From Climacium dendroides (taxonomy: Eukaryota; Streptophyta; Bryopsida; Hypnales; Climaciaceae): DNA of 64,000 nt. Below are positions 21,942 through 33,599 of the stretch, in pieces. Each line of letters starts with the position of its first letter. The first letter of the stretch is position 1. Position numbers and translations under genes: made by a program. Location: contig OX467082.1 of the NCBI GenBank assembly GCA_950106755.1, forward strand, positions 10,602,001 to 10,666,000. The letters run 5' to 3'. Under the pieces are notes generated by a model. It did no database searches, was not told the DNA's origin, and saw nothing but the letters and a program-made list of their open reading frames with translations.

Positions 21942-24900
21942 TGCGAGAAACGAAAAAGGAGTTGGCAAATCTGAAAAAAACCACTAGTCTGCAATTCACC
22001 CAATTCACACAAGTCACTCTACCTGTGGCCTTGGAAAGCCAAAATCTAAAAGGAAATCATGTCACCACAAGAAACAGGAAAATTAGACAAGAAGTCACCA
22101 TGGCGTGAATACTCACATACAACGTCAACTTGCCTCTTCTCAGCAAGTGGAAAACTTCACATAGTAAGTGTGGAGTTCAAAGACACACGTATACTACAGT
22201 TGTTGTATGTTGCAAAAAGGTTTGCATACCGCCATCCCTCGAGTGGATTTGTAAATCACTTTAAGATCTAATCAAAGGACTGTCTGGAGTCCTTCCTGGA
22301 AACACTTGAAAAATAAGAAAGTACCCCCTGCAGATGAAACAGCACAAACCATGTGAGCATCAACATGGTATCAGCATCACTAGCATTGCCCACAAATTAA
22401 GGACCCACATATCATTCCAGGTTGATTTGGATACCCGGGTGCACCCGAAACGAAATTCATAATCAACAACCAATACCGAACTACACGGCGCAGCTTGACA
22501 AGAGAACACAGATTACACAAACATAAGACGCAAATTGGTCATATATAACACTTGCTGGTGGGTCTCAAATTAAATTTAGCAGTTTTGAGTACCATCTTCG
22601 GTCCAATTGTAAGCATTTCTGAACAACACGAGCAATGTTCTTCATTGAGTCTGGTGGTTAACAATAAATAATGCTCAGTGCAGGTGTGAGCAAGCATGTA
22701 ATCGGGGATTCCATCACGGCTTGAAAAAACGAAGCTGACATGATCTAAAGCATTTCGACAATGGTAAACCAAAAAGGTCCCAGAACTGAGCGAATCTCAT
22801 TGCATCGCTTAACGTGGAAACAAAAACATTCATCAAACTACGGATCATTTCGGCAGAAGCACGACCATTTGATCCATAAAATCATACGCTGTTGGATGCC
22901 GCACAAAGTCAAACCTCCTAATCAAGCGTCCAACTTGACAAGCAAAACGAATAGCACAACGAGGCAAGGGATGGCGAGCTCAGTCAGGATGACCAGAAAA
23001 CGAATCTTTGTATGTGTCACTACAGCTTCTAAACAGACACTTCCAACATGGAATTAAGAAAACACAGTCGAAGCAAATCAGTAGCGCAATTCAAAAATCA
23101 AAAATCAACAAAAGATTGTATTCTCCGGTAACCGGGCCGCTGTAACATTCAGGAAGAGGCTCACGACCTTGTCATATCCGCGGATATTAAAATCGCACAA
23201 ATGGACAATACAACTCTGATCAGGGTTGAGAATCCGCATCGGTGACTGCGCACAGGACAACCGTGTGACGCCGATTCCAGATAGAACTGCACTACAACAA
23301 ACCCTGCGCATCGAGCAGGGAAGAACCAACAGAGCCACGTATCCGTTACAATAAACATAAAGCAAGGACTCATGGGCGTGCCCTGCAAATCCGAGAAAAA
23401 ATCGCACGATCTCTTGATACCGACACGCTCAAACCCTCGAAAAGGTCGGCAAAATACTAGTACAGTACAAAACCTCCCGCACAGAGAAAAGCTCAAAGCC
23501 CCATACGACCAGAATCCCAAAAGAACAAAAACTCGAAGAAAAAAACAAATCCAAAGGAAATCAAAACATCGTGAAACAGTGAAGAACTGAACGAGGGCGG
23601 CGAATCAAACGGAGAATTTCTTGCAGACAAAGGCGAGTAACAATCTCCGGTGACGGCGTTCAGGAACCGGTAACCACGATTTCCAAAGACTCGGTTCACG
23701 ATTTTGTCATGGCACTGTTTCATTGCGTTAGATTACATACATTGGCGTTATGCTGTACAATGCTCCAAATATTAGAGAAAGGCAGCGCCTGCTTCTTCTC
23801 ATAACATAGTCATAAGCAATCGACAACTATGAAAACCTACATGAATTCCAAAAGAAATAGTTCTGTCGTTTTCATTCAGGACGAAAAAAATTTACTCAAG
23901 TCCTCAATGGGATACGCTAGTGAGATGGCGTCGAAAGCTTTTACTATCAAAATCACTGACCAGCATAGCAAGTGGAGGGAAAGAATAAAGTAAAATTCAA
24001 CAAAAGAAAGTCATATCAAAACTCCTGAGAACATACGAAGCCAAATTCGGGTGTCTTAGAACTCTAATTGTTAACGATATAGCGCCAAGACGGCCTCTAA
24101 ATTCACACGTCAATTTCGATGAGAAAGTGAAGTTTGATGGGTATTGTTTTGAAAGGAGGAACTCCTCCAAATCCATCGAACAATTCAGATGCAATGTCGG
24201 AACTGGAAAATTCAATGTCGTAAACGTAACACTACCATCGATTAGCAGCATAACGGAATAATCCCAGAACTTGAATGAAGTATGCTTACCCAAACATACA
24301 CAACACATGACAAAGAAGCTGCATCACGTTGGCAAAGAATGCACTCCAGCTCGTTCACCACCTTCACATCTATCAAGCGCTCCCTGCCATTGCAACTCTG
24401 CAGTCGGTTTGACTCGGACACAAGTTCACTTCTGGACAGCTCGTGTAAGCTGCGTTTCCGAAATGCTCGACCACGGATTAAGGGAGGGCTCGGAACTCGC
24501 AGACCATCCAGCTGTCACCAAAAATCTCTCTGGTCAGGTCAAGAATCAGGATTCACTGCAGGAGCATGCACTGGAATGCAAAACTGTGACGTCCCATGCT
24601 TGAATGGAATCATCTACTACAATCAGACGAAATGGAAACGTGAGAGACAATTAAGTAATCCTCAAATTCAAAACACTGCTTCAAGATTCGGATTCGACCA
24701 CCAGAAACTTTCTGGCCAACACCAACTCTGATCGATATTCATTAGATCTACTTCTTCAGTTGCACTGAGACAGGGTCGGGAAACCCCACTGCGAATGAAT
24801 TGGAATAAATTGAAGGAGAACTCGAAGGAAATGCCAACTTCAAGGGTGGATAACCTACCTGACGTTAAGGGTGGATCCGACGAGTGTTGGCCTACTCAAC

Positions 24901-26285
24901 GGTACTGTTAGAAAATATTCAAGTGCCTTCAGCCATCTGCCATTCTGCCGCATCTCCCACAACCACCTGTCAAACACGTCGAATGGGATGATATACTAAG
25001 CATTAACCCCAAAGTTCGACAAACGACATGTTTTATTAGAACCATTGAATAACTCACACGGGAACTTTCTTTTGTTTCATTTTATATTAAATGGTTCACT
25101 AACACATTCATTCATTCTCATGTTATAAACTTTCAAATTTGATTTAGGCTTTGAATACTAGTGAGGCAGTGCCTGCCTCTTCGGAGGATATAGTGATAAA
25201 CTGTGGAAAACATTGAAAATCATATATGAATTACGAAAGAAGCACTCGTCATTTTTTCAGAGCATGTAAAACGTCTACGCAAATCCTCAAAGGGCTACAC
25301 CAGTCATTTTCGAATGGATGTAGAAGATATCAAAATGCACCTTAACATACACTAGTCATTTTTCCATTAGATGTAAAAGATGTCAAAATGCACCTAAACA
25401 TCAACAAGAATAGTGCCGACTTCACTTCGCAGCTTCTGGGCTTCTAATATTGTCTGCAAGCATCAATGCAGAACCTGACAAGCCGTACACCCAACCAAGG
25501 AAGCACAACTCTCAAGCAGACTTCAGCTGTGCAAGCAAGGGAGTGCCTGAAGTTTTGAAATCGAAACCATCTCCTTCCGGGTTCTTGGGCAACCCAGATG
25601 CAGAACCTGCTAAAACCTAAGACACTCTGTAACCGACAAACTCGAAACTTCAGATTCGCAGACTTGAATGGCATTAGCTGTGCAGGCAAGGCAGTGCCTG
25701 AAGTTCGGAAACCGTCTCTTCTTCAATTTCTGAGCATCCCTCGATGCAAAACCTGCTCAAACCTAAGATTCTGTAAACTGAGACTAGCGATTCAAATAAA
25801 CGGACGAAGCTTACAGAAATTCAAGTACACACAAATTCGACTGCGAAAGAGACTTCGATTGAGAAAAGCAAACTCGATCGAGAAAGAAACTTTGTCCACC
25901 TGCTGTCCGGCTGAGCTGCACAGGACGCTGTTGGAGTAGCACACGTACTCGCGCAGGAGAGAGCGAGGGAAAGTCGCGCTCTCGAGAGGCCCACGCACAT
26001 GAGGCTAAAGTGCAGCGTTCAACGTCGCAAATGAGAGCGTGGAAATGCGAGTTAGCTCAACCCAGCCCTCAGGATGCAGGGCTAACGAAATCTGCGGGGT
26101 CTTGCCCTCACGGAATTGTTACTGCTCCAGTTTAACCCGCTCATTGATTTTTGAAACGCAAGATAAACGATCTATTTCTAAACTTAACGCTCCACCAGGT
26201 CTGTGCGCACTTCACAAACCCCACCATGCACCTTGGGTTACCCTGCGTAGCTTGAGGCGGAGTGCAAAGAAGGCGCGGCTGGGGG
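21942..26285 (-). other. TNL-A upstream region, no gene recognised
   Basis: This 4.3 kb has no ORF conserved against copy B, where most frames are broken differently, so it is probably promoter and leader sequence or plain duplicated intergenic DNA. Noted inside: a motif near 23130-23180 and again at 23640-23715 (minus strand, ATGACAA-RTCGTGA-CC followed by GTTACCGG) and a GC-rich end from 25900. I could not place a TATA box or leader intron with confidence. Confidence 0.45.
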
Positions 26286-26934
26286 CGCCCCTCGGCACTA
26301 AGTCCCACTCCCTTTTCAGGGAAGTGCCGGGACCGCTGCCCCACCCTCCTGCCCGTCCACCTACTGCCCACCCCCTGCCCATGAGCATGGCTCATACCCG
26401 CCCCCCACCCTGGTTCTCAAGCAAGGTTAAAGGTTAAATGTGACGTTAGCTCCAACATTGCGCACTCCAAGAAGTAGTGTCTTCGTCGCATGAATAAGGA
26501 AGTGTCTTTGTCGCATGAATAAGGAGGTGTCTTCATCGCTTTCATTCTTCAACGCACGCACGCACGCACTAAAGCCTTCTTTGATGCAGGTTCTTTGCAG
26601 GTATGTTTTTGTTTGCGTATATGTTAAGTAAATGTTGGGATTTTGATCTTTGATTTGTTAGGGTTTAGGGTTTAGGTTTATCATTGAAACAAATACAATT
26701 TCTTGTGGCAATTGGTAGTATGTAATTTATAGTTTAGTAGTTTTTTGAACTTGAAGTAATGTTGTTTTCTACAAAAAAATTTAGAGTTTAGGGTTTCTTC
26801 AAGCGTAGGGTTTAGAATGCATTGTGTTTTTGTTTAGGATTAATACATGTGATGTTTATGTGATGTTTAGGTTTCATTCTAGTTATTATGGCTCCAAAGA
26901 GGAAGAGTGTTTGGACAAAAAGAAAGCCTTCCCC

Positions 26935-27539
26935 ATGAAGGACTACAAATTTGTAGTCCCAATTCTTGAAGATTCTTCCCATGTGTATGTCTCTTACATC
27001 ATTCATGCATTGCAAGTATATTTAGACGACACTACAAGTGATGAGGTAGAAAAAGGAAGAGTGAAAAGAGTTTTAAGCTTCTTTGAAGGTAATTTCCTAT
27101 TCCTTATATTTTTGTTTTTTTAACATTTATGTCATAAGATTGGCTTATTGCAAAATGTGTTCTTATAGGATTCTCCTTCTTTTGATTTAGTTCCTTGTTT
27201 TTGGCATAATCCTCATGTGAATTAGCTTCATTTCATTCTCATTGTTCATTTTTCTTTTTAATGTGCAATTGTGTAGATGATGAAGATGATGATGGTTGGG
27301 AGCGCTATGAAAGTAAAAGGGCATCTCATCTAATTCACATCCTTCAAGCTAACAACTTCTATTATGAAAAGAAGTTGTGGGAGGATGAAGAATTGTGGAA
27401 AGAAGATTGGAAGACAAAGAGAATGGGGAAGTGGAAACTTCTACATCCTCTTAGAATGAAGGAAATGCAAGACCAAATGAAAATGAGAGCTACGGAGGAC
27501 ACAGTTATTGAAGAAGAAGAGCCTCCAAGAAAGAAATAA
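26935..27539 (+). CDS. Unknown two-exon gene inside the TIR element
   Basis: Exon 1 runs from ATG 26935 to about 27089 and exon 2 from 27275 to TAA 27537-27539. They join across a GT-AG intron (GAAG / gtaatttcc ... ttgtgtag / ATGATG), giving about 139 residues. The protein begins MKDYKFVVPILEDSSHVYVS, then YLDDTTSDEVEKGRVKRVLS, then an acidic DDEDDDGWERYESK segment and a charged Trp/Lys-rich tail ending EEEEPPRKK. The same frame stays protein-like for about 45 codons past the stop (basic KGKSKPKPKSP), so the stop could be a mutation. The open frame extends upstream to 26824, so the start is uncertain. No family is recognised; it may be a TE accessory protein or a captured host gene piece. Confidence 0.4.
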
Positions 27540-28781
27540 AGAGCTTCAATTTCGTCGAGAGGTAGAAGCATTAGGAAGGGTAAGTCAAAGCCCAAACCTA
27601 AATCTCCAAACCTAAATCTCCAAACTAAGATGGAGGTAGAGGTAGAGGAAAAGGAAGAGGTAGAGGCAAAAGATAGGTATTCTACATTGATAAGAGTATG
27701 TTGTTACTATTATGATGTTCTTTTAGTGATGCATGTTCATTGTATCATTCCTGTATGTTATATTTATCTTTGATTTTATATATTTACCTCATTCATGATT
27801 AATGTTTCATTTAGTAAACATGTTATTAGATGTGTGCTTCCAAATTTGAATATTTTGAATTAAATAAGTTATTCAAAAAATAGGTCAACATATACAATTG
27901 AATTCAACAAAATCAAATACATGAATGCTTTAGTATCTATTGTGTATTAGAAATCTAAAAACATTTAAAGTAAAGAGCAATTACGATTTAGTAGTCTATG
28001 ATTTTCAAAGCTAATTATCTCATACACTTTATTATGAAGGCAAATTTCCTTTTCACTTCAAAAAATGCCTACGTTTTCATGAAAACAAAATCACTTGCAT
28101 ACATGAATGCATACTTTAGTAGGGTTTAATTTGTACCTCCATTGCTTTTATTGAAATTATATATATATATTTCTTCCTAAAAAAAAGTACAAAGAAATAA
28201 AGATAATAGTACGTTGAATGAAAATTAAAAATCTATCATAAATTGAAGACCCGTCAAGGACTTTAGATTTTGTTTGCTATCCTACATAATTTGTAGGTTG
28301 CAAAATGAATTCTTCTTCCATGCATTCCCAATAGATTTGAATACATTTGTCTTCCTCCACTAATAATATTAAATGTTTTAATGTATATTTGGAAACTAAA
28401 ATAATAACGCACAATATGATCACTAAGGATGAGAGACATTTAAAGCTAAAGGATTTGTTTGACACAAATGCTACTTTACATGTACCAAGAGGGTTAAATT
28501 GGCAAAATAAACTAAAAAATTAAGTTAAATAAAAAAGATGGCTTTGAAAAATACCTTGTTGATACCATTTGCGAATCCAAATGTAAAGATGGAGTCTATA
28601 AATCAAAATCTGCAACTTCTATTTGTATATTGATTCCAAAATATTCTTCTAACTAATACTTCATGATGATTTTTCTCAAAGCATTAGTTTAAGAGAATAA
28701 TTTATATATTTAGTAGTTGACACATTGAAGTTTAAAAAAAACTAAAACTACAAATAAGAAAAAATGAAATTATGCCTCCCT

Positions 28782-28928
28782 GGCCATACACTGCTCGCCA
28801 TAGTGTATGGCCAGGGCAGGGTGAGCCATACACTCTGCCTAGTTGTGTATGAGTTAGCCATATACAACTAGGCAGAATGTATGGCTCACCCTGTCTTGGT
28901 CATACACTATGGACAGCAATGTATGGCC
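28782..28928. repeat. 147-bp fold-back, about 70-bp arms
   Basis: The left arm (from GCCATACACTGCTCGCCATA) and the right arm (ending ACAGCAATGTATGGC) are near-perfect reverse complements with a loop of only a few bases. The arms also contain an internal GCCATACA/TGTATGGC repetition. A transcript would form a long hairpin. Mismatches are few and spread out. It could be a fold-back MITE inside the larger element or a hairpin small-RNA source. Confidence 0.85.
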
Positions 28929-29014
28929 GAGCCGCCGAGGAAGGAATGAGCATCGCGGAGCTGCGATGATGCGGCGTTGTGGATGGCAACGACTTTGAAC
29001 CTGCAAATGAGAAT

Positions 29015-29050
29015 CGGGGTGGGGGTGGGGGTGGGGGTGGGGGTGGGGGC
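29015..29050 (+). repeat. GGGGGT hexamer repeat, G-quadruplex-prone
   Basis: Five or more tandem GGGGGT units form one G-rich run on the plus strand, enough for intramolecular G-quadruplexes. The run lies inside the right inverted-repeat region of the TIR element; the left end has only a C-rich counterpart (CCCGCCCCCCACCC near 26398), so the hexamer probably expanded after insertion. Confidence 0.9.
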
Positions 29051-29190
29051 GGATATGAACCTCATCGGGTGAGGTGATGGGCAAGAAGTGGACGTGGAGG
29101 TGGGGCAGCAGGTGGACGGGCAGGAAGGTGGGGCAGCGGTCCCCGGCACTTCCCTGAAAAGGGAGTGGGACTTAGTGCCGAGGGGGGCCG

Positions 29191-30769
29191 CCTATGAGTG
29201 TTTTAACCTCACAAGGCCCTCACCAAGTCTCATGTGAAGAGATCTACAGTGAGATTTCAAACCTAATCTCAACAGTCTAGATTGAATTTCAGGGTTTTAG
29301 GGGTGATCACACTACAAGATTGTATCATTGAGATTTCTATAGTTAGGTGACACTTAGATGTATAACACTTCAATAGCAATGATGTTTTTGAACTTGAAGA
29401 GGCCTCGGGCTTTTAGGGGTTAATTCAAAAACGTAGTTGAGGTCATCTTGAGTCCTTTGAAAGAATTCAAGAAGGACTATTAGATGGAAAAAAATAGTTT
29501 ATCATTCAATTTTGAAGGAGAGAAGTTGCTTGAATGCCAATTATTAAATAATAGTTTGACATATTCCCTCATAGTTTTGTTATAGTATTTTGGGGTGGTA
29601 TTCTTTTTAAATTTTATTTGGAGAAATTATAGTGAATTTTTCTATTTTTAAACATCTATTGCATCATAGTTTCCATTATTTGAATTCATTATTTGGCAAG
29701 GAATGCCAATCCTAATTAGAATGGTTATATATATGAGATTCCAAGTTTTATACATATACTTGTCAAAAATACATGAGACCTAAATTGGGTTGCTTTGTTC
29801 AACCCTTGAGCATCACAAGTTTTGAATTCATTGAAAATTTAGCTTGGAAGAGGGGAATCAGAATAAGTTGTCACCATGATTATTTAAAGGGCAAACATTC
29901 TTGAAAAGTAGAGAGCAAATTTTTGACTTCTAGAAACTAATTTTTACATTAGGTTTAAACTTTTGAGTTACTTTTAGGTTTACAACAAGACAAGGGATGT
30001 CTAAAATGTAATTTCTAGCTATTCTCATCGAAATGTAAACATTATAATGTTAGGTTTTCTTAGACTACTAGAAAAACCTAAGATTTGTTTTTTGATTGTG
30101 CATCTAGATGGAACTAGCAACCTTTAATCCTTGAAGGATCAAGAGGGCACAATGTGTGGTCTTGAAATTTTCAATGGCAAATTCGTAGTAGGTGAAATAA
30201 ATCTCAATGTTTTGTAGACTAGGCTTTTGTAGATTGGCAAGTTGACATACTTGTTGCATTTTCTGATTTTTAAAATTTCAATGTGGGAAGTATTTAAAAT
30301 TGTAATTAGGAAATGTAATCTAATGGAGAAAGGAAGAAAATAAAATATACATTTCCAATGAAACAAATAGCAAAGATGGCAAGAATAATTTCTTGGACAT
30401 TTCTAGTCTTTACTTCGAACAATCGAATTGGGTTTGAAGAATTTTTTCAAATTTGTACTTTTAGCAATTTTAAAACACAAGGTTTAATTCAATGTGATTA
30501 AGAATGTAAGATAACTAGAATGATTCGAAATTTTCCAAAGATCTCATAAAAGTATATTAACAATATTAATTATTAAATTTAAAATTCATCAATTTTGCCA
30601 ATCTTAGCTTTCATACACCTTTTGTTTGAAAATGTATACAAATTTGAGATAGTACTATTTTTTCTTCATTATTTTGGATTAAGGCATACTTCATTTGCCT
30701 ATGATTCCAATACAATTTCCTTGGGGTGATAGAAAAGCATTATTCATCTTCTTATAATTTTTCTTCCCC
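29191..30769. other. Duplicon flank, no gene recognised
   Basis: The stretch continues the copy A flank. 29245-29470 matches 60662-60850 and, in part, 45790-45830. 29480-29650 matches 63365-63540 and 48985-49140. These matches define the empty sites of the insertions in copy B's flank. No coding potential was seen. Confidence 0.6.
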
Positions 30770-33200
30770 AAGGCCTTTAAATTCAAATGTAAATTTTGAT
30801 GAGGAAGTGAAGTTTGATGGATATTGTTGTGAAAAGAGGAGGTCCTCCAAAATCCATCGAACAATTCAGATGCAATGTCGGAACTGGAAAATTCAGTGTC
30901 GTAAACGGAAACAACCATCAATTAGCAGCATAAGGGAATAATCCCAGAACTTGAATGAATTATGCTTACCAGACCCCTACACAACCCATGAGAAAGAAGC
31001 GGTGCATCACGTTGGCAAAGAAAGCACTGGAGCTTGTTGAGCAGCTTCTATCACTCAATCCCTGACATTGGAACTCTGCAGCTCAGACACAAGTTCACTT
31101 CTGGAGAGCTCGTGTAAGGCTGCGTTTCTGAAATGCTCGACCACTGGTTAAGGGAGGGCTGGGAACTCACAGTCCATCCATCTGTCAGGAAACATCTCTC
31201 CAGTGAGGTCAAGATCCAGGCTTCAGTGCAGGAATATGCGCTGGAATGCAAAAGTGTGACGTCCCATGCTTGAATAGTAGAAACATGTACTACAATAACA
31301 ATGGGGAATTTCATTAAAATGGCGACATTCCGCATGCCACTTACGTGAGTCAAGAGCACATACAAAATCGCTTCTTGGCATGTCAACCTAGTAGATGTGT
31401 CAATTCTGTTTCCAACAAGTCCAAATTGCAACACAATTCCAATGTTTCTTCACCTCATGCCATCTTTCTATGAATTTTTTCCATTTTGGAGTTCCCCTTT
31501 GTGCCATTTTCATGGAATGATCGCCATTTTAATGAAATTCCCCATAAGAGGAAAGTGAAACATAAAAAGACAATGAAGAATATTCCTCAGGTTCAAAACA
31601 CTGCTTCAGGATTGGGATCGGATTGGACCACCCGAAACTTTCTTGCCAACACCAACTCTGAGTGATGTTCATTAGATCCAATTCTTCAGTTGCAGTGAAA
31701 CAGGATCGGGAACCCCACTGCGAATGAATTGGAATGAATTTAAGGAGAACTTTAATAAAATGCCAGCTTCCAGGGTAGATAGCCAACCTGTAGGATGCGA
31801 GGAGTGTTGGCCAACTGAAGATACGTCCAGAGCGGTGCTGTTGGAAAATATCCAAGTGCCTTCAGCCATCTGCCATTCTGCCGCATCTACCACAACCACA
31901 TGTGAATCACATGAAATGGGATGACAAACTAAGTATTAACCCCAAATGTCCTGTATTTTTAGCACCATTTATTATTAATACGGAGTAACTCACATGGGAA
32001 TTTCTTTTGTTTGATATTACTTTAAATTGTCGACCAACACATTCATTGATTTTCATGATATACACTTTCAGATTTCAGATTTGTTCTAGGGTTTGAGGTT
32101 TCGGGATTAATTACCAGACATATCCAGAAACTTGCACGAGCAGAAGCTCCACTAGTCGAGCTCCCTCCCTTTTGGTGGCATACCATATGAGCTGTAAACC
32201 ACAGCTCGTCTGGGATGGTATTCTCCTTCCGTCTTCTCCCATCTCCTCCTGCCAGAATAAAATGAAAGCCCGAGATTAGAACCTAAGACAAGAAAGATTT
32301 CAAGGTTTTGAATTCACAAACTTCATCGATCATATTGTGAAAAATGTAATGCAAATGGGTCTATAATTTTATATCTAGGCATCAGTGAACATCACAAGTG
32401 TAGGTCAAAAGAAGTAAATTTCAAACAAAAGAAAGTCTTCACATGAACTACTCAAAACTCCCCATTTGGGCCTCTTTTCATAGTCTCAACAAATCCCTTG
32501 TAACTGAAGGAATTGTAAAATAATTTCATGGGATTGTAGGCTCATACCTTAGATTTTTTTTTATGGCACACGATTTTATGAAATGTACGAGGTGGGTATA
32601 ACATATTCGATGAAAAATTTAAAAGCTGTTTCTCCATTCCTTTGTGAATTTTGTGGAGAAAATCAGCGTATTTATACTAATTTCTTTGCAGACTTTTGGA
32701 CGTTAATACAGTCTTCTGAAAGCAAGTTCCAACAAATTCCCATGTCATTGATCTCTATTGAAAAAATGATTGACTTACATATTGTAGTATTATAAAATCA
32801 AACCCAAATCCCAAAGTCGAAGAAGTCAATCCACTACAAAGAGGAGGGTACTGTGGTTCCATACTCCTGGTAAATCAGATCTTCAGTTTGTAGTAGACCT
32901 TGCATGTGAGTTGTCAACGCAGTTTCAACCATCTTTCGAGCTCTGCTGTAACATGCCACCAAATCTCAGTGACCTGCCATCTGAGGTAGGAAACCCATTT
33001 ACGTATCCCATGATGGGTTGAAGAAGTCACGCATTTACAAATCCATCCATTCAATACATAAGAAATGAGACACTTTCATGCATTTCGACAACTAAAGATG
33101 CGCTGTACAAACAATATTCCTACATCAAGGGTAGTCTAGGCTAATAATTGGGGCCTCACAAGTTCAAACTTCAACAATTCATACGTAATTCAAAAGATAT
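30770..33200 (-). repeat. TNL upstream duplicon, copy D
   Basis: The stretch from GATGAGGAAGTGAAGTTTGATG (near 30799) onwards matches 24116 and following in copy A and 56661 and following in copy B. From about 32050 it matches copy E (37400-38400). No TNL coding sequence is attached. It contains the recurring short ORF block at 31720, which is found in all five copies. Confidence 0.75.
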
Positions 33201-33217
33201 CCACGTAATTACATACA

Positions 33218-33510
33218 TCACTGCGTTGGAATCCTCTCGAAAACGAGATCAAAGAAGGAATTCCATCCTAACATAGAAAACCACTCAAAAAGAGTCCATG
33301 GGAATGTGTTCCATACATTTTCCTGACAGAATGCAGTATGAAATTCACAAGACATGAGGGAAACTAGTGACAGAGAAAGTAGTATCATAATGGGGACTAC
33401 CACAAGGGACCAGGTAGTTGTGGCAAGCCAACTTCAGAGCCGCCCCACCAAGCACATGCATAATGGAGCCAGCAACACCCACCGCAACCAGTGCCACACT
33501 TTCCATATCC
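33218..33510 (-). other. Possible small gene fragment, hydrophobic
   Basis: The minus strand is locally more GC-rich and protein-like: MESVALVAVGVAGSIMHVLG from 33507, and in another frame a Val/Leu/Ile-rich segment followed by CEFHTAFCQENVWNTFPW, ending at TGA 33218. The two frames would need a frameshift or a short intron to join. No family is recognised. Confidence 0.2.
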
Positions 33511-33599
33511 AACTGCAGAACGGAATGTCGGAACACACACAAACGTCAGCAAAGGGAATGTATGGCAAAGGCATTAGTTCCAAAACTTTGAACACATGG

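Larger units (their letters stand above)
17590..26285 (-). repeat. TNL duplicon, copy A
   Basis: TNL-A and about 4.3 kb upstream are paralogous to 49240-58925 (copy B); the start codons are 32,247 bp apart. Homology runs through the introns and the whole upstream region, for example near 22030 against 54275, 23100 against 55680, 24116 against 56661 and 25600 against 58200. Copies C, D and E carry parts of the same upstream block. Confidence 0.85.
26290..29190. mobile_element. 2.9-kb TIR transposon in copy A
   Basis: Bases 26290-26410 and 29050-29187 are inverted copies of each other, matching for well over 90 bases with few differences (CCCTCGGCACTAAGTCCCAC, CCTTTTCAGGGAAGTGCCG). CACTAAG lies just inside each end, as in CACTA elements, although the inverted repeat extends a few bases outside it. 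Copy B (58870-58925) lacks the element and runs straight from the left to the right flank, so it is an insertion. Target duplication could not be resolved in the GC-rich junction. No transposase is recognisable; the element carries a small two-exon gene, a fold-back repeat and a G-rich repeat. Confidence 0.75.

Noticed and set aside
23493..23723. Minus-strand ORF starting MKQCHDKIVNRVFGNRGY upstream of TNL-A
   Set aside because: Copy B has an early stop and frame changes in the same place, so there is no sign of protein conservation.
28907..29149. ORFs rich in Pro-Thr or Pro-His
   Set aside because: They are translations of the GGGGGT hexamer run and GC-rich terminal repeat.
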